A stretch of DNA of 64,000 nt from Alkalibacillus salilacus (GCF_030812915.1 NZ_JAUSTQ010000001.1:62001-126000), one strand, 5' to 3'. Positions 32,078 through 40,748 are shown, numbered from the stretch's first letter. Translations and numbers: made by a program. Notes: generated by a model from the sequence alone, not told the origin.

Positions 32078-33784
32078 CTAATTCTGTTTTAATTTACGCC
32101 ATAATGTCGAACGGTTGATTCCTAAACGCTTCGCCGCTTTAGATTGGTTATAATTCTCTTCTTCTAACACAGATTGAATCACTTGATGTTCAATATCCTC
32201 CAATGTACCTTCTAATTGATAGACTGATGTTGAACGAGGACTATATTTCTCTTGTAAATATTTTTTGACGTGCTCATATTTCAAGACATAACCCCGCTCC
32301 GCAAGAACGACTGATTTCAAAAACGATTTTAACTCACGGGCATGACCACGCCACTCATAGCGTTTTAATTCCTCAATAACATCGGTTTGAATTTTCATGA
32401 CACTCGTCCCAAAATGTTGATGAAAATAAGCGGCAAACAATGTTACTAAACCTTTAAAATCTTCCGGACGATCTTCTAACGGGGGCACAAACACCTCAAT
32501 ACTTCGGTCAATTAATGGTGTATCAAACTGATGAACGACTGATTGATTAACCGATAGAACCACATGTTTATCCGCAGCTAACGCTTTCTGTAAAAATCGC
32601 CCAAGTACATGATAACGTTCAATAGACATTTGTGACAGATGACGCAAGTAAATCGTCCCTACTTCAGGCGATAGCAATTCATCCAAATACTCAAACTGAC
32701 AACGACTTAAATCAACTTCTACTAATGTTTTACCCGACCAGCTCAAATGATGGATATAATGCGCGAGCAATCCACGGCCTGTGCCTGTCTCACCGATCAA
32801 AAAGAATAATTGATGCGCACTCACCCCATTATGAATGACGCGCATTACTGCTTGCATCGGGTCACTCTCAGCAATCACAGTCGGTTTCTGCTTCACACTA
32901 ATCTGCTCCACCCAATCTAGTTGATTCAAAATATCATCATGTTGATTAAAATGTAATAAGAAATATAACGTTTCTTCATGTACGAAATGCTCCACTTTAA
33001 CATCCACTTGTTGGTGACCTTTAATATAATATCGCCAATTAACTAAATAGTTAAAATCAATAGTCGTAGGAATTTGCGCCAACTCTGTATCATTAATAGG
33101 ACAACGATCAAATGTATGCCAAGCTTCAAATAATATATCTCCCTGATCATCAATCACCATAACATCACGATCTTGGTGCTTAATAATTTTCGATAACATC
33201 TCTGTTCGGGAAAAGTTCCACTTGAAAAAGATGTCACTCGCTCTCGCCTCTTCTAAAGCATCAATAATCGTCTCTCGCCCTGTCTGAATTAGAAATGCTT
33301 CCATGCCGTGACGTTTTGCTGATTCGACAATTCCAACATCTCCAATGACGACTTGATAGCCCAATTCACGCACTTCATAAACCATTTGTTCAATTTCGTC
33401 AATCGAATCAATCGTAAATAAATCCACAGATAAATCGAGTAGATCAATAACTGCTTGTGCTCCACTCAACATATTCGGATAGCCAATCAGTGCTTTGGTT
33501 TCATTGAATTCGTGTGTCATCATTAAAACACGCAAGATATCGTAACCTGACATGGTCACATCAATCACCGGGATACGTGTCACATGGCGAAGTAATTGTG
33601 CTGTCCCCCCTCGACTGATAATAATATCGTAGTTGTCACGTTCTGCCCGTTTCGCAATCTGCGCACCATCTTCCATATTTCCAACTTCAATTGAGATTTC
33701 AATTCCCTCTACTTCTGAACTGCACTCTTCAATAACCGTGACCATCGATGAGTATGGAGCAATAAATTTTATGTATGTGCTCAA
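32078..33784 (-). CDS. PrpR-type sensor regulator with a degenerate sigma-54 AAA+ domain and Fis HTH
   Basis: The 568-residue protein has a PrpR_N-like N-terminal sensory region (about 5-185), a linker, an AAA+ region (about 300-500) and a Fis-type helix-turn-helix (about 535-566, with NQSKAAKRLGINRSTLWRKL). The AAA+ region is inactivated: the Walker A lysine is arginine (GETGTGR at 331-337), the Walker B acidic pair is lost (GTIYLRHL in place of GTLFLDEI), and the GAFTGA loop that contacts sigma-54 is absent. It should therefore work as a DNA-binding regulator without sigma-54. The TTG start at 33784 has GAGGTG 8 nt upstream. Divergent from gbsR; its target is unknown. Confidence 0.85.
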   Translation of the reverse strand: MSTYIKFIAPYSSMVTVIEECSSEVEGIEISIEVGNMEDGAQIAKRAERDNYDIIISRGGTAQLLRHVTRIPVIDVTMSGYDILRVLMMTHEFNETKALIGYPNMLSGAQAVIDLLDLSVDLFTIDSIDEIEQMVYEVRELGYQVVIGDVGIVESAKRHGMEAFLIQTGRETIIDALEEARASDIFFKWNFSRTEMLSKIIKHQDRDVMVIDDQGDILFEAWHTFDRCPINDTELAQIPTTIDFNYLVNWRYYIKGHQQVDVKVEHFVHEETLYFLLHFNQHDDILNQLDWVEQISVKQKPTVIAESDPMQAVMRVIHNGVSAHQLFFLIGETGTGRGLLAHYIHHLSWSGKTLVEVDLSRCQFEYLDELLSPEVGTIYLRHLSQMSIERYHVLGRFLQKALAADKHVVLSVNQSVVHQFDTPLIDRSIEVFVPPLEDRPEDFKGLVTLFAAYFHQHFGTSVMKIQTDVIEELKRYEWRGHARELKSFLKSVVLAERGYVLKYEHVKKYLQEKYSPRSTSVYQLEGTLEDIEHQVIQSVLEEENYNQSKAAKRLGINRSTLWRKLKQN

Positions 33785-33844
33785 AATAACAACACCTCAA
33801 TTTTCAGTTAGTCAAAAAACACCTTATATATTGCAATATACAAC

Positions 33845-33892
33845 ATTTGAGCTGAAATTTCGATTATTTTAAAATTTTTCAATCGCTCAAAT
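33845..33892. promoter_or_regulatory. Inverted repeat upstream of the PrpR-like regulator
   Basis: ATTTGAGC (33845-33852) and GCTCAAAT (33885-33892) are exact complements with centres 40 bp apart (about four helical turns), between the PrpR-like gene and gbsR. A pair of half-sites for the PrpR-like protein is possible. Confidence 0.4.
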
Positions 33893-33950
33893 CACCAGCA
33901 ATGAATAGGTTTAGACCCTTATCTCCTTATTGGGTTTAGGACTGCAGCTG

Positions 33951-33986
33951 TTGACATTATATATAATACGTTTAAAATGTATTATA
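33951..33986 (+). promoter_or_regulatory. gbsR promoter with a palindromic operator over the -10
   Basis: TTGACA (33951-33956), 16 bp, then TAAAAT (33973-33978) forms a good sigma-A promoter. TATAATAC (33962-33969) and GTATTATA (33979-33986) are exact inverted repeats flanking the -10. This layout predicts autorepression by the GbsR-like protein encoded directly downstream. Confidence 0.75.
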
Positions 33987-34030
33987 TAAATTAAATAAAT
34001 TGATTACCTGAACGGAAGGTGGCGATCAAT

Positions 34031-34591
34031 ATGAGCGAAGATTTAAATCGCGTTCATGAATCCGAAGACGTTATGATCAGTGCTATTGCGCAATCCATGA
34101 CAGTATATGGCGTATCCGCTTCAGTTGGACGAATATACGGCGTCCTATATTTTTCCGACGAACCACTAACTTTAGATAATATTAAAGACCAAGTTGCTAT
34201 GAGCAAGGCCAGTGTCAGTAACGGCATTCGCGAACTCATCGAAACCGAAATGGTGACGAAAGTTTGGAAGAAAGGTGAACGCAAAGATCACTTTATCGCT
34301 GAGAAAGATTTCTTAAGAAACTTCCTTACTTATTTCGTCAAAACGTTACGCACTGAACGCAACCTGATCCATAAAGCAATCGAACAAACTGAACCAATTT
34401 TTAACGAGGTTGCCGAAAATGCTAACGATGACCAAGCTGAACAAATTGCAAATCGCGATATGGAACTAATCCAGGACGCAAAGGACTACTTAAACTGGCT
34501 CATGCGTCTAGCCAATTCATTCGAATCAGGCGATATATTTAACCATTTACCTAAACATGATGAAAAGGAGAACTCAAATGACAAATCATAA
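34031..34591 (+). CDS. gbsR: GbsR-family (MarR-like) transcriptional regulator
   Basis: The 186-residue winged-helix protein matches the GbsR/YvaV/OpcR group that represses choline import and glycine betaine synthesis genes in Bacillus. The helix-turn-helix segment (LDNIKDQVAMSKASVSNGIRELIE, about 44-67) is followed by a wing and a helical dimerisation region (about 95-165). The ATG at 34031 follows GGAAGGTGG at good distance. It leads a probable operon with an isochorismatase-like hydrolase (14-nt overlap) and a glycine-betaine-type binding protein, supporting osmolyte control. Which ligand it senses (choline in GbsR) cannot be read from the sequence. Confidence 0.85.
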   Translation: MSEDLNRVHESEDVMISAIAQSMTVYGVSASVGRIYGVLYFSDEPLTLDNIKDQVAMSKASVSNGIRELIETEMVTKVWKKGERKDHFIAEKDFLRNFLTYFVKTLRTERNLIHKAIEQTEPIFNEVAENANDDQAEQIANRDMELIQDAKDYLNWLMRLANSFESGDIFNHLPKHDEKENSNDKS

Positions 34592-35258
34592 ATCAGCTTT
34601 AGTATTAATTGACCTACAAAAAGAATCTAACTTCGGATTAGATGACATGAATCACGTTTTAGATAACGCTCAAAAAATTATCCCAGCATTTCGCGAGGCA
34701 GATATTCCGATTATCTACACTCGACAAATCAACCGTGAAGACACTATCGGTTTATCAAAAGACGAACCTTTAAATGAAGATGGCACACCTTATTTTTATA
34801 ATGACGCTACTGACCAAATAGAAATTTTCGATGAAATTCAGCCCTCAGAAAATGATGTCGTAATTAATAAATATCGTTGGAGCGCTTTTTTCGATACAAG
34901 CCTTGATTTAATGTTGAAAAGTTTAGACGTTGAACACTTATATATTGGCGGTGTCGTAACTGATGGGTGCTTAATGACGTCCGTATTTGACGCTTATTTC
35001 CGTGATTACCAAATCAATTTAATTCATGATTTATGTACAGCTAGTAATGAAGGAGCGCACCAAGCGGCTATGCTCAACATGACTAACTGGGTATATAACT
35101 TGAAAATATTTAGCACTGATGAACTGATTAAGAAACTAAACGGCAAAGAATACAATTACTTCAAAGCCGATCAAGTTGATCAGATGCAATTCACAGCAGA
35201 CACAATGGAAGCTAAATTTAAAGAAATCACTAATCCACAGCAGTCAACTACCGATTAA
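34578..35258 (+). CDS. Isochorismatase-family cysteine hydrolase
   Basis: The 226-residue protein is an isochorismatase-like hydrolase with the catalytic triad visible: Asp12 in VLIDLQ, Lys in VINKYRWSAFFDT near 103, and Cys in GGVVTDGCLMTS near 137. Family members cleave nicotinamide, N-carbamoylsarcosine, carbamate or related amides. The ATG at 34578 (AAAGGAG 8 nt upstream) overlaps gbsR by 14 nt. In this osmolyte context an amide related to sarcosine or betaine metabolism is a reasonable guess only. The acidic C-terminal extension of about 30 residues is unusual. Confidence 0.85.
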   Translation: MTNHKSALVLIDLQKESNFGLDDMNHVLDNAQKIIPAFREADIPIIYTRQINREDTIGLSKDEPLNEDGTPYFYNDATDQIEIFDEIQPSENDVVINKYRWSAFFDTSLDLMLKSLDVEHLYIGGVVTDGCLMTSVFDAYFRDYQINLIHDLCTASNEGAHQAAMLNMTNWVYNLKIFSTDELIKKLNGKEYNYFKADQVDQMQFTADTMEAKFKEITNPQQSTTD

Positions 35259-35348
35259 TCACGGTAGATTGATATAAATATTAACATCACTTATTTCAAT
35301 CACTTTGTAACATCACACAATCTATTACAGGAAAGGGAGATTTTAAAC

Positions 35349-36296
35349 ATGAAGAAGCTTTTAGCAATGAGTGCACTAATTTTAGTGCTAGTGCTAGCCG
35401 CTTGCGGCGGTTCTTCAGAAGAGGGAAATAATGGAGAAACAGAAGGTCAAGATAGTAACGAACAGACAGAAGAGAACAGTAGCTCAGAAGGTAATAGTGA
35501 AGATGCTGAAAAAGGGGAAATTGTGATTGGCCAAACATCATGGTCAAGTACAGCACCTCCAACTCAGATTGCGAAAAGCATTTTAGAAGAAGTTGGGTAT
35601 GAAGTTGAAGTTACACTACTCGATCAACCTGTTATTTGGGAAAGCATGGCAAATGAAGAAATCCATTTCTTCATGGATGCTTGGTTACCATATACTGAAG
35701 AAGCCTTATGGTCAGACTACAAGGACGAATTACAGAAAGTATCAACAAGTTACGAAGAAGTCCCTCTTGGTTGGGTCGTTCCAGAGTATGTTGATGCTGA
35801 AACAATCGGGGACTTAGAAGGCCGCGGCGAAGAATTTGACGGTGAAATCCTAACAATCGGTGAAGGTGCCGGCATTGTTGAACTTTCCAAATCGGTTATG
35901 AATGATGAAAATTATAACCTAGACGGCTTTGAACTTAAGCCAAGCAGTGAAGCAGCGATGCTAGGTGTTGTCGATCAGAAAATCAAAAATGAAGAACCAT
36001 TCGTCTTCACTGGTTGGAGACCACACTCAGTATTCGCGAAACATGACCTTAAATTCCTAGAAGACACTGAAGGTCACTTCCAATATGACAACGTGTATGT
36101 CTTATCTTATCAAGGCATCCAAGATCAACCACAATACTCAGAAGCGTATGATATCCTATCAAACTGGGAAATCAGCGTTGATGAACTTGAAAGCATGATC
36201 CAAAAAGCTGAAAACGAAGACGCAAGCTACGAAGATCTTGCACAGCAATGGATCGAAGACAACCGCGACACAGTTGATGAATGGATTAACAATTAA
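35349..36296 (+). CDS. Glycine betaine/proline betaine-type ABC substrate-binding lipoprotein (OpuAC family)
   Basis: The 315-residue protein has a lipoprotein signal (LAAC, Cys19), a long acidic Glu/Ser/Asn linker (about 20-55) and an OpuAC domain (about 56-315). The ligand-site tryptophans expected for a betaine cage are seen in TSWSST, MDAWLPY and TGWRPHS. AAGGGAG precedes the ATG. No ABC ATPase or permease gene follows: the gene ends in a terminator, so it must work with a transporter encoded elsewhere. Its place after gbsR and an amidohydrolase suggests a quaternary-amine osmolyte or a precursor as ligand. Confidence 0.9.
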   Translation: MKKLLAMSALILVLVLAACGGSSEEGNNGETEGQDSNEQTEENSSSEGNSEDAEKGEIVIGQTSWSSTAPPTQIAKSILEEVGYEVEVTLLDQPVIWESMANEEIHFFMDAWLPYTEEALWSDYKDELQKVSTSYEEVPLGWVVPEYVDAETIGDLEGRGEEFDGEILTIGEGAGIVELSKSVMNDENYNLDGFELKPSSEAAMLGVVDQKIKNEEPFVFTGWRPHSVFAKHDLKFLEDTEGHFQYDNVYVLSYQGIQDQPQYSEAYDILSNWEISVDELESMIQKAENEDASYEDLAQQWIEDNRDTVDEWINN

Positions 36297-36334
36297 GCGA
36301 TTAACAATTCCTCTAAATTGTTGATTATATTGAA

Positions 36335-36370
36335 GAAAGCCCTCCGCCTGCGCGAAGGGCTTTCTGTTTT
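36335..36370 (+). terminator. Terminator of the gbsR-opuAC unit
   Basis: GAAAGCCCT pairs with AGGGCTTTC across a GC-rich 12-nt apex, then TGTTTT. It abuts array D. Confidence 0.9.
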
Positions 36371-36485
36371 GTTAGACAATCTACTTAAATTGTTAAACAT
36401 TCAACCTAGATTATGAAACAATCTAATTGAATTGTTAAACAATGTTCGCTCATTGTTTAACAATAACCACTAAGTGTCTAACAAT
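36368..36485. repeat. 21-bp periodic intergenic array D, core ATTGTTWAACAAT (6 units)
   Basis: Six cores start at exactly 36368, 36389, 36410, 36431, 36452 and 36473: TTTGTTAGACAAT, ATTGTTAAACATT, ATTATGAAACAAT, ATTGTTAAACAAT, ATTGTTTAACAAT and AGTGTCTAACAAT. The 8-bp spacers differ from each other and from those of array A. As with array A, it follows a plus-strand terminator directly and ends shortly before the stop of a convergent gene. Unit number (6) and total length (118 bp) are identical to array A. Confidence 0.9.
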
Positions 36486-36507
36486 CCGAGAATTCCCCAG
36501 GAAATAT

Positions 36508-37365
36508 TCACATCTTGTCATCGCTGAATATATTAAAGCGATCCCAGACATTTTCTAGTTCTTCTAAATGTTGCTCGATTTCAGCACTTTTCTCATGTCC
36601 CACCGCCGTAATCAAAGCATTAATCAAACTCAACGGCGCAACAAAGGAATCGATCAATGACGACATATCGCTACGAGCAAATAACGCTATATCTGAATAT
36701 GGTACAAGTGGGGATAATTGATTATCCGTAATCGACACGACTTGAGTACCACGGTCATGCGCAAAAGACAATGCCTCTACTGTACTCCTTGTATAACGAG
36801 AGAAACTCAAACCAATTACGACATCATCTTCATCGATTCGAAACAATTTCTCTGAAATACCATGTGGATTCCTGATTAACTCCGCATTTTCCAACATGAC
36901 ATCGAAATAAAATTCCAAAAATGATCCGAGCGCAACAGCACTCCGATTGGCCACTATAAAAATCCGCTTCGCACCAACAATTTTATCCACGACTTTTTGA
37001 AAATCATCCATATTCAATTGCTGTGACATTTCACGAATGCGCTCAACCTCTTCTTCAAACATTTCCATCGTCGCTTGACTTTCTTGATCATACATATCTT
37101 CTGAGATCCGCAATTGCTCGACTGTCGTCAACTGCTTTTTCATCGCCTCTTGCAACGCTTTTTGAAACTCAGGATACCCACTATAGCCTAAATAAGTAGC
37201 AAAGCGATACACTGTCGCCTCCCCAACTCCAACTTGTTTCGCTAATTCGCCAACCGTTAAAAAAGGGACAGAATTCATATGGCCCATCACATATCGTGCA
37301 ATTTCCCGTTGTGATTTACTCATATCTTGAAGCTTGCTTTGAATCACTTCATATAAATCAGCCAT
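36508..37365 (-). CDS. RpiR-family transcriptional regulator (HTH + SIS)
   Basis: The 285-residue protein has an RpiR-type N-terminal helix-turn-helix (about 1-77, LTVGELAKQVGVGEATVYRFATYLGY) and a C-terminal SIS domain (about 125-260) that would bind a phosphosugar or related ligand. It is 16 nt downstream of the aminotransferase gene in one operon. The region upstream of that operon carries TGAAA...TTTCA palindromes, the operator type predicted for RpiR proteins, so autoregulation of the pair is likely. Confidence 0.88.
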   Translation of the reverse strand: MADLYEVIQSKLQDMSKSQREIARYVMGHMNSVPFLTVGELAKQVGVGEATVYRFATYLGYSGYPEFQKALQEAMKKQLTTVEQLRISEDMYDQESQATMEMFEEEVERIREMSQQLNMDDFQKVVDKIVGAKRIFIVANRSAVALGSFLEFYFDVMLENAELIRNPHGISEKLFRIDEDDVVIGLSFSRYTRSTVEALSFAHDRGTQVVSITDNQLSPLVPYSDIALFARSDMSSLIDSFVAPLSLINALITAVGHEKSAEIEQHLEELENVWDRFNIFSDDKM

Positions 37366-37381
37366 ATGATCTCCACCTCTT

Positions 37382-38767
37382 TTATTGATTTAACAAACGA
37401 TTAATCGCCACTTCATGGGCATCAATTGTCTTTTGAATATCCTGTTCAGTATGAGCCGTACTCATGGAGTAACGATTACCTGGTTTTGTATAAATACCCA
37501 AGTCAAGCAGTTCATAGTCGATTTGTTTACGCGTTTCTAGGTCAATTTCAGTTAAATCACGATAATTCCGAACTGTCTCTTGACTCAATATTATATTAAA
37601 TATAGTCCCTAAGCCAACCGTTTGCATTGGCAACCCGTAACGGTGATAGACTGTTTCAAGACCATGGCGTAATTGCTCCGTTTTGCGCAACAGGTCACTC
37701 ATAACACCATCTTCTTCTAGATACTCAATCGTCGCTAAGCCTGCTGCTAGCACAGTTGGATGGCCATTATAAGTCCCACTATGGAACAAGGCGCGGTCCG
37801 TTACCTTTTGGCCACCACCTGAAGTTAAGATGTCACCACCACGTTCAGGAGACATGAGGTTCATCAGGTCAAACTTACCACCTAATGCTCCCACTGGGAA
37901 TCCACCACCTAACACTTTACCAAGTGCTGTAAGGTCAGGTTCAATCCCATAAAGATGTTGAGCACCACCTACTGTTAAACGAAAACCTGTTTTCACTTCA
38001 TCAAAAATCAAGACAATACCAAGCTCATCCGTAATTTGACGCAAGCCTTTTATAAATGATTCATCTGCAGGTACAAATCCACTCTGAACCGGCTCCAAAA
38101 TCACAGCCGAAATCTCATCTTGACGTTTCCGTAAAATCGCTCCTGTTGCTTCAAGATCATTAAATGGCAAAATTATGGTGTCATCCAAGTCGGAATCCGA
38201 CATGCCACTCGACTCCGCAACAGAGTTTGGTTCCGCTTGCTCACCAGCATTGTCGATATTAGGATTCACACTAACTAGCACTTGATCATACCCACCATGA
38301 TAATGCCCTTCAAACTTTGCAATTTTCGGCTTATCATTGTAGGCTTGCGCTAAACGAATTGCTAGTAATGTCGCTTCAAGACCTGAATTCGTAAACCGAA
38401 CTTGATCCATACTCGGAAAAATATCGACCAGTTTTTGCGCCATTTTATACTCCAAATGATGCGGTGTCCCGAATACAAACGAACCACATTGTTCCATCTG
38501 CTGGTAAACCGCTTCTTTCACACGCTCATGCCCATGACCTAAAATCATCGCCCCATAACTAAGCAGATAATCAATGTACTGGTTTCCATCGACATCTGTT
38601 AAACGACTACCAGAAGCATGATCCATCACAATCGGATGCGGCGCGAAATGTTTAATATTTGCCGTCACCCCACCCGGAATCACCTGTTTCGCTTGCTCGT
38701 GCGCTTTCGCTGAACCAGCTATCTTGCTTTCAAAACTATATTCTTGCGCAACACGTGCACGATCCAT
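37382..38767 (-). CDS. Class III PLP aminotransferase, glutamate-1-semialdehyde aminomutase-like
   Basis: The 461-residue class III aminotransferase most resembles glutamate-1-semialdehyde 2,1-aminomutase-type enzymes (VIPGGV near the N-terminus, GHGHERV, NSGLEATLLAIRLAQAY). The PLP lysine lies in LTALGKVLGGGFPVGA near 285. It is longer than HemL, with an acidic insertion near 172-192 (EQAEPNS...SDSDLDD), and is not in a heme cluster, so a different amino or keto substrate is likely. It is paired with an RpiR regulator. The ATG at 38767 has AAAGGGTG upstream. Confidence 0.85.
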   Translation of the reverse strand: MDRARVAQEYSFESKIAGSAKAHEQAKQVIPGGVTANIKHFAPHPIVMDHASGSRLTDVDGNQYIDYLLSYGAMILGHGHERVKEAVYQQMEQCGSFVFGTPHHLEYKMAQKLVDIFPSMDQVRFTNSGLEATLLAIRLAQAYNDKPKIAKFEGHYHGGYDQVLVSVNPNIDNAGEQAEPNSVAESSGMSDSDLDDTIILPFNDLEATGAILRKRQDEISAVILEPVQSGFVPADESFIKGLRQITDELGIVLIFDEVKTGFRLTVGGAQHLYGIEPDLTALGKVLGGGFPVGALGGKFDLMNLMSPERGGDILTSGGGQKVTDRALFHSGTYNGHPTVLAAGLATIEYLEEDGVMSDLLRKTEQLRHGLETVYHRYGLPMQTVGLGTIFNIILSQETVRNYRDLTEIDLETRKQIDYELLDLGIYTKPGNRYSMSTAHTEQDIQKTIDAHEVAINRLLNQ

Positions 38768-38789
38768 TTTTCACACCCTTTATATATTA

Positions 38790-38907
38790 TGAAATAATTA
38801 TTTCATTTGCTCATCTATATGATAATTTTATTTCATAATCCATCCTATTTCAAGGGTTTATGAAAAATTTATTTCACATTATTTAGTTTTGAAAATTGAT
38901 TGTTTCA
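38790..38907. promoter_or_regulatory. Candidate RpiR operators (TGAAA-N-TTTCA palindromes)
   Basis: TGAAATAATTATTTCA at 38790-38805 is a perfect 16-bp palindrome 22 bp upstream of the aminotransferase start. A second TGAAA-N6-TTTCA lies at 38861-38876 and a looser TGAAA-N8-TTTCA at 38890-38907, with further TTATTTCAT half-sites near 38828. The pattern equals the operator predicted for RpiR regulators, and the operon encodes one. Confidence 0.7.
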
Positions 38908-39181
38908 TAGATTATGTCGACCAAGATTATAAATAAAGCATGTTGTCTTGATTAATTTGATGAATCAAATTAGAATTATATTGATTTAAACTATGTTTAT
39001 TAATGATTCATAAATATAACTTAAAAATACTGCAGATTTTATACAAATAACTTTTTCGAAATTTAATGTATATTGGCTGCCATTTAATTTTTTTCAACCT
39101 AATACTTTCAATATGCTAATTATTAAATATACTTTGCAAATCCCTCCAACTCACTACTGACATATTGACCAATTCCCTCAT
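38908..39181. other. AT-rich intergenic stretch, no gene seen
   Basis: No open frame with a ribosome site and no terminator was found here. The only structure I see is AATTTGAT/ATCAAATT, a near-palindrome close to 38960-38975. It may hold distal regulatory sequence of the aminotransferase operon or be decayed DNA. Confidence 0.5.
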
Positions 39182-39223
39182 AAAAAAGCCACTTCACAGA
39201 GATCACCACTCTATGAAGCAGCT
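39182..39223 (-). terminator. Terminator of the C5-dicarboxylate operon
   Basis: On the minus strand, CTTCATAGAG and CTCTGTGAAG (one mismatch) extend through TG and AGC/GCT pairs to a stem of about 15 bp with a 7-nt loop, followed by TTTTTTA. It lies 12-53 bp after the symporter stop. Confidence 0.85.
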
Positions 39224-39234
39224 TCAATCGCCAT

Positions 39235-40734
39235 TTATACAGCTTCCGAAACAGATTCTAATTCTTCATCAAAATAAAACTCTTCTTTTTGGAGTAACAA
39301 ACTACCAATCACAACGATTATAGTATTAATTGCTAGACCCCAAAGTCCACTTAGCACACCTAACGGTTCAAGTCCAGCAAAGGTAAATGTTGCAGCTACA
39401 ATGGTTCCAACCACCATACCGACAAATACAGATTTGGTGTGAAGTTTTTTCCAATAAAGTCCAAGAATGAAGGCTGGTGCGATCTGAATCAGCACTTCAA
39501 ATTTCAAGACGAAAATATCAAATAAAGTTGCTGGTGGATTCCATGCGATGTAAAGCAATAGGAAAGTGGCAATTATACCCACGATTTTACCGACTTTAAT
39601 CTGTTTTTCTTCAGTCGACTTCGGATTGATATATCTACCATACAAATCTCTGGAAACAACCGATGAAAATGATAATAGTACCGAATCAGCTGTTGAAATA
39701 ATGGCGGCGATAATTCCACCGAACAAGAGAACCATAGCCCAATAAAAGAATAGATTTTCAGATGCGATACCATTCGCCATCATACCAACCAACTGTTCCG
39801 ATTCCATCGTTCCCAGCCCCGGAAATACATTCATTCCAATAATACCAACCAACAAAACAACTCCTGTTGTCACAAACGGCATCCATGCCATACCGACCAT
39901 TGAATTTTTCAATGTTTTTTCACTTTTTGCTGAGAAAATCCTTTGAATCGCGTGTGGGTATATGGCTGCGCCGATGGTGACTAGGAAGAGCATGCTAAAC
40001 CACCCGACCGATCCCGACAAATCTGGCACACCCAATTTCTCCGGCGCAAAAGCTTCCATGTAATCGGTAGCTGCAGGTAATCCACCAAAATAAGTAATAG
40101 AGCCAATCAAAAGGATAAATACACCGAAAAGCAACGCAACTCCTTGCATGGTATCTGTATAGGCTACCGACTTCATACCGCCAAGCCAACTGTATGTTAA
40201 CATGATTAAAATGAAAAAGATCACGACATATTGATATGGTATTGTATTTCCGGTGAGCCCTGAGACACCTTGTCCGACAGCGACTAATTGTTCAAGTAAG
40301 TAGTTCCCCAAACCATACAACATTAAGAAAGCGCCAAGAATCGTTATTCCTTTATTTTTAAATCTTTTATTCAGCCAGTCTGTTGGTGTGACAAAATTGT
40401 ATTTCTTTGAAAGCGCATAAAGTCTTGGTGCAAAAATCATATACCCCACAATAACTAAAATCATAAACGTAACCGATTGTAACCACATAAAACCCAATCG
40501 GTAGCCCTGAGGCGCATAACCAATAATTGTATTTCCACTATACTGTGTTGCATAAAAGGTGAAAAACAAAACCATAACACCCAAACCTTTACCACCTAGG
40601 TAATAGTTCGCATTGGATGCTTTTATATTTTTATTACGCAAGTAAGTAACGACACCAATTCCAAGCATAATCAATCCATAAGCAGCCATAATAAGAATGC
40701 CAGACCAGCCGCCAAATGCCAAATCTTCAGACAT
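39235..40734 (-). CDS. Sodium:solute symporter (SSS family)
   Basis: The 499-residue protein has about 13 membrane segments and the SSS pattern, including GGKGLGVMVLFFTFYATQYSGNT in the N-terminal part and the Na+-site region LISTADSVLLSFSSVVSRD near 340-360. It imports a carboxylate or similar solute with Na+. A DUF3311 small protein is encoded 14 nt upstream, a common partner. As last gene of an operon for a hydratase, a CoA-transferase and a lyase, it probably imports the operon's C5-dicarboxylate substrate. Confidence 0.88.
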   Translation of the reverse strand: MSEDLAFGGWSGILIMAAYGLIMLGIGVVTYLRNKNIKASNANYYLGGKGLGVMVLFFTFYATQYSGNTIIGYAPQGYRLGFMWLQSVTFMILVIVGYMIFAPRLYALSKKYNFVTPTDWLNKRFKNKGITILGAFLMLYGLGNYLLEQLVAVGQGVSGLTGNTIPYQYVVIFFILIMLTYSWLGGMKSVAYTDTMQGVALLFGVFILLIGSITYFGGLPAATDYMEAFAPEKLGVPDLSGSVGWFSMLFLVTIGAAIYPHAIQRIFSAKSEKTLKNSMVGMAWMPFVTTGVVLLVGIIGMNVFPGLGTMESEQLVGMMANGIASENLFFYWAMVLLFGGIIAAIISTADSVLLSFSSVVSRDLYGRYINPKSTEEKQIKVGKIVGIIATFLLLYIAWNPPATLFDIFVLKFEVLIQIAPAFILGLYWKKLHTKSVFVGMVVGTIVAATFTFAGLEPLGVLSGLWGLAINTIIVVIGSLLLQKEEFYFDEELESVSEAV

Positions 40735-40748
40735 CTAAACACTCCTTT

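Noticed and set aside
37382-38767. hemL (heme biosynthesis)
   Set aside because: The protein has an extra acidic insertion, is linked to an RpiR regulator with its own operators, and no other heme genes are nearby.
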